In this document: in pieces, positions 1-6,478 of the stretch
Numbering within the stretch: the stretch's first letter is position 1
Layout: every line of letters starts with the position of its first letter
Notes under the pieces: model-generated
The model's database searches: none
The model's input: only the letters and a program-made list of their open reading frames with translations
What the model was told of the DNA's origin: nothing
Position numbers and translations under genes: made by a program
NCBI GenBank assembly: GCA_022563625.1
Contig: JADFNA010000088.1
Span: 1 to 6,843 of the forward strand
Length of the DNA stretch: 6,843 bases
Origin: Candidatus Zixiibacteriota bacterium
GTDB taxonomy: Bacteria > Zixibacteria > MSB-5A5 > GN15 > JACZUZ01
Reading direction: 5' to 3'

Positions 1-334
1 AGAGGTAAATGAAAACCGGTATGCGTGACTTCAGCGTGTAGTCCAACTGATCTTCGATAACCAGCAGGTCCTCTTCCATGGTCTCCGCGGTGAACTTGGC
101 CAGTTCGTATTGTTCATCATAGAAATAAACATCAAAGTGATCGGACTGAATAAACTGCCACTCAAAGATGCGATAGATCACCTTGTTCTTGCCAAAATAA
201 GTTTCCTGTGCGGAGACTGACGCCCCCCCGACCAGGACAATCAGCGCCAGAGCTAATATGTGGATTAGTGGTATGGGCTGTGAGGGCTTTACTAAAGCAA
301 TTTTCGAAGCGGAGGATGTGCGAAGTCCTGACAT
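1..334 (-). CDS. Exported protein, N-terminal part only: peptidase-MA-like / TolB-propeller type (5' end of gene, runs off left edge)
   Basis: Reading the minus strand from the ATG at 334 gives 111 codons open to the window edge. Residues 1-42 form a Sec signal peptide: a basic and polar start, a hydrophobic core around ILALALIVLVGGA (26-38), and a probable cut after SVSA (42). The mature part begins ETYFGKNKV and continues EWQFIQSDHFDVYFYDEQYE, then a helical stretch and a strand IPVFIYL. From family knowledge, 'HFDVYF' followed by a long helix and 'IPV.IY' is the usual opening of large exported proteins of FCB-type bacteria that carry a peptidase-MA (gluzincin)-like domain, often followed by TolB/PD40 beta-propeller repeats. 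The zinc-binding HExxH and any propeller would lie outside the window, so enzymatic activity cannot be judged. It starts 43 nt after the murA stop and is probably cotranscribed with it. The start is supported by an AAGGA ribosome site 6 nt upstream. Confidence 0.72.
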   Translation of the reverse strand, partial: MSGLRTSSASKIALVKPSQPIPLIHILALALIVLVGGASVSAQETYFGKNKVIYRIFEWQFIQSDHFDVYFYDEQYELAKFTAETMEEDLLVIEDQLDYTLKSRIPVFIYL

Positions 335-340
335 GACATT

Positions 341-345
341 TCCTT
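341..345 (-). promoter_or_regulatory. Ribosome binding site deciding the start at 334
   Basis: Minus-strand AAGGA lies 6 nt upstream of the ATG at 334, embedded in an A-rich run. It favours this ATG over the out-of-frame ATG at 339, and over the overlapping minus-strand frame that opens with TTG at 371. Confidence 0.6.
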
Positions 346-377
346 TTTCTTCTGCCGAATGATTCATCCAATGAGCA

Positions 378-1658
378 TTACTGAGCGCTGGATGCCCTGC
401 GCTCTATGTTGGCGCCGAGGGAGCGAAGCTTTTCGTCGAGCCGCGCATACCCTCTGTCTATATGATAAACCCTGCTAACGACTGATTGTTTCCCTGCCGC
501 CAGGGCCGCGATTACCAGTCCGGCGCCAGCCCGGATATCTCCGGCCATAACAGTGGCTCCCCTGAGGTTGTCAACCCCGTTAATCAGGCATTCATCAGAG
601 GAAATTGATATATCCGCCCCCAATCGGCGCAATTCCATAGCATGTCCAAAACGGTCCTCAAAAATCGTCTCCCTGAGTCGGCTGGACCCTTCGGCCACTG
701 TCATGGCAGCCATAATACACGGCTGGAGGTCGGTAGGAAAGCCCGGAAACGGGTAAGTTACCGCATCGGTGGCAGTCAAGCGGCCCGGCGCCTTGAGCTT
801 AATAGTAGAATCTGATGTGTTCACCTGGCAACCCATCGCGGAGAGTTTCTCCAGAACCATAGTTAGCGAATCAGGCGCCGCGCCTGTTATTTCAATATCA
901 CCTCCTGTGCAGGCTGCCGCAAACAGGTAAGTCCCGGCCACCAGCCGGTCTCCGGAGACTGTATAGGTTATCGGCGCCAGTCGGCTAACCGCTTGAATCT
1001 CAATCTGTCCCGTTCCCGCCCCCCTGATTTTCGCCCCGGCGGCATTCAAAAAGTTCGCCACGTCCACCACTTCCGGGTCACAGGCGGCGTTGATAATTGT
1101 CGTATTCCCGGTCCCCAGGGCCGCGGCAAACATGATGTTCTCCGTCCCGGTGTGGCTCTGGCGGTCAAAACAGACCAGCGAAGCGCCCCCTGAGGTACGT
1201 TTGGCCGTGACATACCCGTTTTCTTCGCTGATTTCGGCGCCCATAGCCTTGAGTCCCTTGATATGATAATCCACCGGCCTGGCCCCCAGTGAACAACCGC
1301 CGGGAAGCGATATCGTGGCCTCTCCCAGGCGGGCCAGAAGCGGCCCGAGCGCGACAAACGCCCCCCGCATCTGGCTGACCAGTTCATACGAGGCGACCGA
1401 ACCGGTCAGATTCGAGGCGTCAACGGTGACTGTTTCATCATCTTCGTCGTATTCTACCACTGCGCCCAGTGAGGCGAGCAGTTTGAGCATGACCCGAATG
1501 TCCTGCAGGGGAGGAACATTCTTGATCGTCGTCTGGCCCTCAGCCATCAAAAGCGTTCCGGCCAGAATGGGCAGAGCCGCATTCTTTGAGCCATCGGCCC
1601 TGATTTTCCCTGAGATCGGCTGTCCGCCGTTGATTACGAAAGTGTCCACTTCGGTCAA
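378..1658 (-). CDS. murA: UDP-N-acetylglucosamine 1-carboxyvinyltransferase
   Basis: MurA is a cytoplasmic enzyme. It transfers enolpyruvate from phosphoenolpyruvate to the 3'-OH of UDP-GlcNAc, the first committed step of peptidoglycan synthesis and the target of fosfomycin. The 426 residues span the whole family (about 419 in E. coli). Landmarks are SKNAALP with Lys25/Asn26 (UDP-sugar binding), MRGAFVALGPLLAR with Arg98, the catalytic loop GGCSLGARPVDYHIKGL with Cys122 (the fosfomycin-reactive cysteine, not the Asp of resistant lineages), FPTDLQP with Asp310 (catalytic acid/base region), DIRAGAGLVIAALA with Arg376, and the C-terminal YHIDRGYARLDEKLRSLGA. The 5' limit is a TTG directly after an in-frame TGA. 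The GTG at 1649 would give MDTFVINGG, closer to the usual MurA N terminus, and neither has a good ribosome site. The gene lies 83 nt after the DUF4416 stop and 43 nt before the next start. Confidence 0.97.
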   Translation of the reverse strand: MTEVDTFVINGGQPISGKIRADGSKNAALPILAGTLLMAEGQTTIKNVPPLQDIRVMLKLLASLGAVVEYDEDDETVTVDASNLTGSVASYELVSQMRGAFVALGPLLARLGEATISLPGGCSLGARPVDYHIKGLKAMGAEISEENGYVTAKRTSGGASLVCFDRQSHTGTENIMFAAALGTGNTTIINAACDPEVVDVANFLNAAGAKIRGAGTGQIEIQAVSRLAPITYTVSGDRLVAGTYLFAAACTGGDIEITGAAPDSLTMVLEKLSAMGCQVNTSDSTIKLKAPGRLTATDAVTYPFPGFPTDLQPCIMAAMTVAEGSSRLRETIFEDRFGHAMELRRLGADISISSDECLINGVDNLRGATVMAGDIRAGAGLVIAALAAGKQSVVSRVYHIDRGYARLDEKLRSLGANIERRASSAQ

Positions 1659-1663
1659 TCAAT

Positions 1664-1669
1664 ATTATA
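1664..1669 (-). promoter_or_regulatory. Candidate -10 element upstream of murA
   Basis: A perfect minus-strand TATAAT lies 5 nt before the TTG start of murA. Transcription would begin at about 1657, giving a leaderless mRNA, or one with about 8 nt before the alternative GTG at 1649. No acceptable -35 box is visible at 16-18 bp upstream, where the sequence is GC-rich, so this may be a chance AT-rich hexamer. It would give murA its own promoter apart from the DUF4416 gene. Confidence 0.3.
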
Positions 1670-1688
1670 GTCAAAAGACTATGCCCCG

Positions 1689-1704
1689 GCCGGTTCAGAC
1701 CGGC
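1689..1704. repeat. Short inverted repeat between the DUF4416 gene and murA
   Basis: GCCGGT and ACCGGC form a perfect 6-bp stem around the tetraloop TCAG. No T-run follows directly on either strand, so it is not a convincing Rho-independent terminator. It could be an RNA stem in the leader between the two genes or a protein site. Confidence 0.35.
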
Positions 1705-1710
1705 AAGGCT

Positions 1711-1724
1711 TTATACCGGTATAA
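1711..1724. repeat. 14-bp perfect palindrome in the DUF4416-murA gap
   Basis: TTATACCGGTATAA is identical on both strands. It lies just downstream of the DUF4416 stop and upstream of murA. The length and AT-rich flanks around a CCGG centre fit a dimeric regulator's operator, but only one copy is present in the window and no regulator is encoded nearby, so the role is inference. Confidence 0.35.
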
Positions 1725-1741
1725 TATACTTCGGATGTAAC

Positions 1742-2305
1742 CTAAAACAATTTGAGCGAAGTCGGCCGGGTCAATTCAACCGGGACAGTTTTGATACTCG
1801 ACATCACATACCGGGCGAATTCGAGCATGTCCTCTTCGGCGAAGTTGGGATGTGTCCACATAAACGGCTTAAACTTCTTGCCGATCAGCGCCAGGGATTT
1901 CTCGGCATATATCCCGCGTCCGATACAAATCCGATGCGGCGCGTCGCGGCTGGTGGCCAGGGTTAATCCGCTGGCGGTCATTATCAGCGGGTCGATGTTG
2001 ACAGATCTGAATGTAACATCACCGGCCTTTTCGGAGAACTTTTTCTCAATTTTGCGTGTACGCAGTTTGTATTCCGCGAGTTTTTCCGGCGCATGTGTTC
2101 TGACAAAACAGAAAAAGCGGCGTTTGAGCCCCTCGCCCATTTCCTCAACATAGTCCCGGGCGCTGAGGTATTCCAGTTCGTCAGTCTCAGCGTCAATTCT
2201 TCCAAAATGCCTTTCCAGTTCAGTTAAAGAGCGCTCCAGAACAGGAGCATCATTGTAAATGACTGAAATTATCAGTTGTCCGTGAATCTGTCTGTCCGGC
2301 TGCAT
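1742..2305 (-). CDS. DUF4416 family protein
   Basis: This is a small cytoplasmic protein of about 187 residues with no signal peptide or membrane segment. I recognise the DUF4416 pattern, numbered from the upstream ATG at 2308: an opening strand LIISVIYND (12-20), then LERHFGRIDAETDEL (31-45), YVEEMGEGLKRRFFCF (53-68), the helix KLAEYKLRTRKIEKKF, VNIDPLIMTASGLTLATSRD (103-122), HRICIGRGIYAEKSLALIGKKF (125-146) and a closing WTHPNFA (151-157). The family has no assigned biochemical function that I know of, and I do not infer one. It is the first gene of a minus-strand cluster with murA and an exported protein. Two ATGs are adjacent (2308 and 2305); the second is preferred because an AAAGG site lies 5 nt before it but only 2 nt before the first. 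Confidence 0.85.
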   Translation of the reverse strand: MQPDRQIHGQLIISVIYNDAPVLERSLTELERHFGRIDAETDELEYLSARDYVEEMGEGLKRRFFCFVRTHAPEKLAEYKLRTRKIEKKFSEKAGDVTFRSVNIDPLIMTASGLTLATSRDAPHRICIGRGIYAEKSLALIGKKFKPFMWTHPNFAEEDMLEFARYVMSSIKTVPVELTRPTSLKLF

Positions 2306-2310
2306 CATCG

Positions 2311-2315
2311 CCTTT
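2311..2315 (-). promoter_or_regulatory. Ribosome binding site of the DUF4416 gene
   Basis: Minus-strand AAAGG is followed by CG and then two consecutive ATG codons. Spacing is 5 nt to the ATG at 2305 and 2 nt to the one at 2308, which decides for the second. Confidence 0.5.
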
Positions 2316-2386
2316 CGATATAACGCTGTTGAGCGGGGAAGCGAAAGCGGTTTTTGCCTCCAAACGCCTGCTTGCCACCATGCCGT

Positions 2387-2414
2387 TTGTCAGCCTGTCT
2401 TTACCGAGTATAAC
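2387..2414 (+). promoter_or_regulatory. Sigma70-type promoter for the plus-strand barrel gene pair
   Basis: TTGTCA (2387-2392) and TATAAC (2409-2414) are separated by 16 bp; each matches its consensus in five of six positions. The predicted transcript start near 2421 lies about 12 nt before the ATG at 2433, so the leader would be very short and carries no clear Shine-Dalgarno. A second AT-rich hexamer, TATATT, follows at 2419-2424. The promoter sits in the divergent intergenic region shared with the DUF4416 gene, for which I see no equally good promoter on the other strand. Confidence 0.55.
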
Positions 2415-2432
2415 TGCGTATATTGTCCGGGT

Positions 2433-3065
2433 ATGATTGAAACAACAACAGGACAACGCATTAGAATTGAGAAACTCAGAGTCCGCGGCTACCTGCTTGC
2501 CTGTGCGGCCGTCATCAGCGCAGCAGGCGGCGCCCAAGCCACTGATCGTGGAACACTTGAATTCGGGATCGCTGTCGGCGCCACTCGATTTGGCGAGTTT
2601 TTGCCGGGTGAGCCATTCGGTTACGACTACTCAGTGGGACAAGTTCGAGCGGGCCTGTTTATGGAGCGCCGGTTTTCTCTGGAAACGAGTGTGCGGCTTG
2701 AGCTGGTGGAGGAATCCTTTGTCGGCCCGCGTCCGTCGGGAGAAAAAGAATCTTTTGCGAACGCCAATCTCGGAATAGACTTGAGTTTTCTCTATCATTT
2801 TAAGCTGGCCGATGGCGGCAGTTCAATTTTTCTCGGGCCAATCGGCAGTGTTGACCAGCCGAAAATCCGAGGGACTGCAAATGAGGCGCAATTTGCACTG
2901 GGAGTCTTGCTGGGTTTCAAAACGCTCCGTTGGTCTGTCAACCCGAGGCTTGATTTGTTCTGGCAGCGCCGGTTCGAAATAAATGTCGCCGACGGGTTCA
3001 TGGTCTACGGCGCCAGGCTGGGATTTTCACTATTCTTCAAAAGCTCGAGTCCGTGGGATAAATAG
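2433..3065 (+). CDS. Exported protein of outer-membrane beta-barrel type (uncharacterised)
   Basis: This 210-residue protein has a signal peptide: basic segment RIRIEKLRVR, hydrophobic core GYLLACAAVISAAGG (19-33), probable cut after AQA (36). The mature 174 residues are rich in alternating polar/hydrophobic strands ending in aromatic residues, for example GTLEFGIAVGATRF, QVRAGLFMERRFSLETSVRLEL, NLGIDLSFLYHFKL, FALGVLLGFKTL, SVNPRLDLFWQRRFEIN and YGARLGFSLFF. They are separated by short polar turns, a pattern typical of a small (about 8-stranded) outer-membrane barrel. The last strand is followed by SSSPWDK rather than a terminal aromatic residue, which is less typical for BAM recognition. 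No catalytic motif is visible and I cannot name the family. It is followed after 30 nt by a second exported protein of similar make-up. No ribosome site precedes the ATG, and no later in-frame ATG or GTG precedes the signal core. Confidence 0.72.
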   Translation: MIETTTGQRIRIEKLRVRGYLLACAAVISAAGGAQATDRGTLEFGIAVGATRFGEFLPGEPFGYDYSVGQVRAGLFMERRFSLETSVRLELVEESFVGPRPSGEKESFANANLGIDLSFLYHFKLADGGSSIFLGPIGSVDQPKIRGTANEAQFALGVLLGFKTLRWSVNPRLDLFWQRRFEINVADGFMVYGARLGFSLFFKSSSPWDK

Positions 3066-3095
3066 CTATAGAGCATATTACGGAAGAAGATCGTG

Positions 3096-3761
3096 ATGAC
3101 GAACATTTTCAAAGTCTATCCAACAGTACTCAGTGTTGCTGCGTTTCTGTTATTTTTTCTGACAAGCGGTCCAAGTTTCGGGCAGTCGCTGGCGACTATC
3201 GGAGAGCAAGACGCTTTTAGCATGAGCGGTGGAGTCATGGCGACAATTGCAGACTCCGGGCCGTTACTCAGATCCGAACTGTCAGTTAGTAAAGTCTTGG
3301 AAATTGGTGCGCACATCGCCTTTTTGAGTGAAGAGAGAAGGGCGCTCGCTTTTTCTGTGGCGGCTTTTCCTCTATCTTTTGATCGAACAATAGGTCTTGT
3401 TGTGTCGGGTGGAGTCTCGACAGGCGCCACCAAAGGTGGTTCAGGCGCCGTGGTCACTCTCGGGTCAGCGCTCTTCTTCAGTAAGTCCTTCCCTCAAGTG
3501 TTCGTTGACCTATCTGTCGGAGTAGCCAGTAACGAACTTGTTGGTTCAAGTTTTAGAAATGGCCCCTATACATCATATACATACAGGTTTGAGTTCGGGG
3601 GGCTGAGTGAAAAGGAATCCAGGCTTTTCCTCGGCATTACAGGTTCCATCGTGGACGAAATCGGGGAAAGCTCCATTACTGTAACGCTGGGTTACAGGAT
3701 TCCTATCCGTGATCGGAACAGACAAGAAGTGACTTCAGGGCTGCCGGATGAGTTTGACTGA
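3096..3761 (+). CDS. Exported protein of outer-membrane beta-barrel type (uncharacterised)
   Basis: This is a protein of about 221 residues with a clear signal peptide: NIFKVYP, hydrophobic core TVLSVAAFLLFFLTSG, probable cut within SFG/QS. The mature part consists of glycine-rich amphipathic segments: FSMSGGVMATIA, LLRSELSVSKVLEIGAHIAFL, ALAFSVAAFPLSF, IGLVVSGGVSTGATKGG, AVVTLGSALFFSK, VFVDLSVGVAS, YRFEFGGL, SRLFLGITGSIV and ITVTLGYRIPI. These fit antiparallel strands of an outer-membrane barrel. The tail RDRNRQEVTSGLPDEFD is polar. No enzyme motif is seen and the family is not recognised. It lies 30 nt behind the preceding barrel-like gene and is probably in its operon; the two share layout rather than obvious sequence identity. 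The start may be GTG at 3093 or ATG at 3096; both follow a GGAAGAAGA stretch at 3082-3090. Confidence 0.7.
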   Translation: MTNIFKVYPTVLSVAAFLLFFLTSGPSFGQSLATIGEQDAFSMSGGVMATIADSGPLLRSELSVSKVLEIGAHIAFLSEERRALAFSVAAFPLSFDRTIGLVVSGGVSTGATKGGSGAVVTLGSALFFSKSFPQVFVDLSVGVASNELVGSSFRNGPYTSYTYRFEFGGLSEKESRLFLGITGSIVDEIGESSITVTLGYRIPIRDRNRQEVTSGLPDEFD

Positions 3762-3773
3762 TAGAGCGCAAAC

Positions 3774-5306
3774 TCAGGGGGCAGCCGGGGTATAAACGTA
3801 GGCGGCGAAATCCGGGTTGTGTTTCGGGTTCAGGGTTTGGATGAGTTCGTCGTAATATGATGGTTCGACTGAGAATTGGAATTCCAGTTCCCCGAGTGCG
3901 CTTTGTGTGGAATCCAGATATGCCGGCAAGTCAGATTTGTCTGGTGGATAAATCACGATAAAGTCGAACGCGGCTGAGGGGTCCGGGATGTTTCGCAGAT
4001 CGTCCATTTGCCGCCACTCGCGCAGATAGTATCGTCCCATCGCCGGCGCCGCATATTCAAACGGTATGTAGTGGCGCAGGTCGGGCTGGATAAAGAGAAC
4101 ATGCGCGGATGAGTTTAGCTTCTTGATTTCCAACACAGGTTCGATAAGCCCCTTTTTTGTATAGGCGGGAGTAAGAAAAAGCAGAAATACCAAGTTGAAA
4201 ACTGCGGCCACACCGATCAAACTCCTTTGCAGCGCTTTCGACTTGAATATGTACCCGCGCTCCCGCCAACGATACCACAGCGCCAGCGCCCCGATCGTCA
4301 TGAATGCAGTTACGATCGGGAAGATAAACCGTTCCTGTTTGTTGGCGATAACTGAGTGGCAGAGAACAAAGCAGAAAGAACTTGCAATCAGCGGGAGATG
4401 GTTTTTCCAGAGAATGGATTTGAACATCCAGCGGAGCATCACAAATGAAGCCGGGGGCGTCATCATCAACAGAATTATCGCCAGGTAAAACAGCGCTGAC
4501 ATGTCGTACAGAGGGAGCAGGCGATAATTTATCTCCAGGTTCATCAGAGTTGACCTGGCAAACTCGCCGAGGAAATACCAGTCGATGAACCCTGACAACA
4601 CGAGCATGATAGACACACCGGCAGAGTACCAGAGAGCCGGCTTAATCGACTTCCGCTCATACCAGAGAACGAACGGAATTGGCAATGCCGCAAACGCGAT
4701 TTGAAATCGGACCATCCAGGCCAGCCCGGTCAGGAGTCCTGCCAGCAGCGCGCCAAACTCCGGGCGCTCGTCACGCCAGCGATAGAGCGCATACATTGCA
4801 ACCAACCAGATGTTTCCTCCAACTATCTCAATGAGACATCGTACACCGAGGAAAGGAAGCGCGAAATTCAGCCCCACGTACAATCCCGCGCCTATCGCCC
4901 AGCGCTTGTCCTGTGTGACAATTTCAACGATCCGATAGCAGGCCCACACGGGCGCCAGGGAAAGCAATGCATGGAGCCCGCGCAATGTGTACATAATCGT
5001 CTCCAGCGAGGTGACACCGAGGTAATAGTGGATCTTCATGACACTCCACAGGCTGAGCGTGTAGAGCGGAAACCTTCCGATTTCCTCGGACGTCCTGCCG
5101 CGCCACCAGAGGTAGCCGTTTTCGTGGAACAGCCCCTGTGTCAGCCAACTGTGCGCGATCATAACTGTGTCATAGTAATCATCGGAGTGCACGAATCCCT
5201 GAGACCAGATGACCGCAATGATACGTGGAATCAGGGATGCCAGAATGACAAAAGTCAGCGGGCGTTCGTGTATCAACGCGCTAAAGGATTGTATGAATTT
5301 GGACAT
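3774..5306 (-). CDS. Multi-pass membrane glycosyltransferase, GT22 (Alg9/PIG-B mannosyltransferase)-like
   Basis: This 510-residue integral membrane protein has about ten hydrophobic segments (first at 17-35, last near 363-380) followed by a soluble C-terminal region (about 381-510). The first loop carries FVHSDDYYDTVMIAHSWLTQG (38-58), with the acidic pair Asp42/Asp43 expected in GT-C enzymes that use a polyprenyl-phosphate sugar donor. Next come EEIGRFPLYTLSLW (74-87) and RFQIAFAALPIPF (200-212). Then NKQERFIFPIV (322-332) matches the 'HKE.RF..P' signature of GT22 mannosyltransferases. It presumably adds a sugar to an envelope lipid or glycan from a lipid-linked donor on the outer face of the inner membrane; substrate and sugar are unknown. 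A GT39/GT83-type enzyme is the alternative. It converges on the barrel gene with 12 bp between stops and no terminator visible, and has no glycan-cluster neighbours. No clear ribosome site precedes the ATG. Confidence 0.75.
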   Translation of the reverse strand: MSKFIQSFSALIHERPLTFVILASLIPRIIAVIWSQGFVHSDDYYDTVMIAHSWLTQGLFHENGYLWWRGRTSEEIGRFPLYTLSLWSVMKIHYYLGVTSLETIMYTLRGLHALLSLAPVWACYRIVEIVTQDKRWAIGAGLYVGLNFALPFLGVRCLIEIVGGNIWLVAMYALYRWRDERPEFGALLAGLLTGLAWMVRFQIAFAALPIPFVLWYERKSIKPALWYSAGVSIMLVLSGFIDWYFLGEFARSTLMNLEINYRLLPLYDMSALFYLAIILLMMTPPASFVMLRWMFKSILWKNHLPLIASSFCFVLCHSVIANKQERFIFPIVTAFMTIGALALWYRWRERGYIFKSKALQRSLIGVAAVFNLVFLLFLTPAYTKKGLIEPVLEIKKLNSSAHVLFIQPDLRHYIPFEYAAPAMGRYYLREWRQMDDLRNIPDPSAAFDFIVIYPPDKSDLPAYLDSTQSALGELEFQFSVEPSYYDELIQTLNPKHNPDFAAYVYTPAAP

Positions 5307-5439
5307 TTCAGGTTATCTCGAAGGGAAAAACGATGGTCCCTGTCCAGAGAATGCTGGCGACATATTACTGCAACAACAAGAATTTTCCTAGTTTCTTAAT
5401 ACTTTCACGCGTTTGTTCAAGAATATTTGTCCCTGGACG

Positions 5440-5458
5440 TCCGGCCGGCCGGGCCGGA
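5440..5458. repeat. GC-rich inverted repeat
   Basis: TCCGGCC and GGCCGGA form a 7-bp stem around the five bases GGCCG, extendable by a G-T wobble. The palindromes GGACGTCC and GGCCGGCC overlap it and GGATCC follows. No T-run adjoins it on either strand; the nearest T-run on the plus strand is about 17 nt further on. It could be a boundary element or a structured leader; termination is not well supported. Confidence 0.4.
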
Positions 5459-5499
5459 TCCCTGCGGCTCCGCTGTTTTTGTTAATCGGGCGGCTAACG

Positions 5500-5527
5500 G
5501 GGGTTTCCCTTCCGTTCCGCAAACCCC
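5500..5527. repeat. 7-bp inverted repeat embedded in the recQ promoter (candidate operator)
   Basis: GGGGTTT (5500-5506) and AAACCCC (5521-5527) are perfect inverted copies with 14 bp between. The right arm directly abuts the TATAAT at 5528 and the left arm covers the expected -35 position. Half-sites 21 bp apart centre to centre lie on the same helical face, suiting a dimeric DNA-binding protein. It could also be a hairpin, but it lies upstream of the predicted transcript start. Confidence 0.4.
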
Positions 5528-5533
5528 TATAAT
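5505..5533 (+). promoter_or_regulatory. Candidate recQ promoter
   Basis: A perfect TATAAT lies at 5528-5533. The -35 position at 17 bp spacing is TTCCCT, a poor match, so the promoter would be weak or activator-dependent. Transcription would start near 5540, giving a leader of about 27 nt before the ATG at 5567. No Shine-Dalgarno is seen in that leader. Confidence 0.45.
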
Positions 5534-5566
5534 GGCGATTAGTTTGAATTCGATTGATTCACTCTC

Positions 5567-6478
5567 ATGGAAGAGCTTCTAGGAAAAATCAAAAAACACT
5601 GGGGCTATGACAGCCTGCTTCCTTTACAAAAGGAGGCTATGTCATGTGCCCTGAAAGCTCGCGATTCTCTGGTCGTGCTTCCCACCGGTGGTGGAAAATC
5701 CCTGTGCTATCAGGCCCCCGCCCTGCTTGCTGACGGACTGACTGTCGTCGTTTCTCCGCTCATCTCGCTCATGAAAGACCAGGTTGACTCGCTGGCCAAC
5801 TGCGGTGTTCGTGCGGCTCGCCTTGACAGCTCTCAAGAACACGGCGAACGCTCCGAGGCGCTGAGAAGTCTTGAAGCCGGAGCGCTGAAATTACTGTATC
5901 TATCGCCGGAACGGATCATGTCTGACGAGGGGTTGAAGGCGCTTTCCGGTGTGTCAGTTAGTTCGATTGTGGTTGACGAAGCGCACTGTGTCAGTCTCTG
6001 GGGACATGATTTCCGCCCGGATTACCGCATTCTCGGCCAGCTTCGAGATTCATTCCCCGATGTTTCTATACATGCCTTTACCGCCACTGCCGCCAAGCGC
6101 GTCCGCGAAGACATTTGCCATCAACTCCGGTTGATTCGCCCCGAAGTGATTGTGGGATCGTTTGATCGGCCAAATCTGGTTTACTCTGTTGAACGGCGCG
6201 AGCCTGGACTTACGCAAGTCACGGAAGTTATTGACCGTCATAAGGGCGAATCCGGAATAATCTACTGTATTACCCGCAATAATGTCGAAGCGCTGTGCGC
6301 ATCTCTCAGCGGAGCAGGTTACCCGGCGCTGCCATATCACGCCGGGCTGGAGGCGAAGACCCGCAAGAAAAATCAGGATGCGTTTATTAATGATAGGACT
6401 GACATCATCGTCGCCACTGTCGCATTCGGGATGGGGATCGACAAGCCTGACGTGCGCGTAAGTCGTTGCTACCTATAG
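5567..6478 (+). pseudogene. recQ: ATP-dependent DNA helicase RecQ, truncated in the second helicase lobe
   Basis: RecQ is a 3'-5' superfamily 2 helicase that unwinds recombination and replication intermediates. Visible motifs in order are the Q-motif region HWGYDSLLPLQKEAM (11-25), Walker A PTGGGKSLCYQAPAL with Lys44, SPLISLMKDQVD (63-74), DEAH (137-140), the aromatic-rich loop CVSLWGHDFRPDY (141-153), FTATA (171-175), FDRPNL (199-204), IIYCITRNNVEAL (231-243), YHAGL and IVATVAFGMGIDKPDVR (281-297). Homology stops after Arg297: six unrelated codons and a stop follow. Motif VI (QE.GRAGRDG), the zinc-binding and winged-helix domains and any HRDC domain are missing; full RecQ is about 600 residues or more. 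No other frame downstream resumes the protein, so this is a junction, not a frameshift. Without motif VI and its arginine finger, helicase activity is very unlikely. The Q-motif reads LLPLQ rather than FRPGQ, a variant I associate with a RecQ subfamily rather than decay. Confidence 0.88.

Larger units (their letters stand above)
5307..5566. other. Divergent intergenic region between the glycosyltransferase gene and recQ
   Basis: This 260-bp stretch has no credible gene. Its right two-thirds hold a GC-rich self-complementary block (5440-5458), a T-run (5476-5480) and the recQ promoter region. The left third is AT-rich; on the minus strand it contains a TAATAT without a matching -35, so no promoter for the glycosyltransferase gene can be called with confidence. 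Confidence 0.6.

Noticed and set aside
162..371. Minus-strand frame of 69 codons starting with TTG
   Set aside because: It overlaps the exported protein starting at 334, which has a signal peptide, a ribosome site and a recognisable mature sequence; this frame has none of these.
1315..1740. Plus-strand 141-codon frame antisense to murA
   Set aside because: It mirrors the codon structure of murA and has no family resemblance or ribosome site.
2250..2537. Minus-strand 95-codon frame across the divergent intergenic region
   Set aside because: It overlaps the starts of both flanking genes and the plus-strand promoter, and resembles no protein family.
2437..2778. Plus-strand 113-codon frame overlapping the first barrel gene
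   Set aside because: It is a shifted frame of the barrel gene without a signal peptide or strand pattern; the frame starting at 2433 is the coherent one.
3762..3773. Shared terminator between the convergent genes
   Set aside because: The gap is 12 bp with no inverted repeat or T-run on either strand.
4701..5399. Plus-strand 232-codon frame antisense to the glycosyltransferase gene
   Set aside because: Its composition is arbitrary (rich in Arg, Gln, His, Pro) and it lies opposite a well-supported membrane protein; no motif is recognisable.
5464..5480. Rho-independent terminator: GCGG/CCGC followed by TGTTTTT
   Set aside because: The stem is only 3-4 bp with a 2-4 nt loop, too weak, and there is no plus-strand gene upstream for it to terminate.
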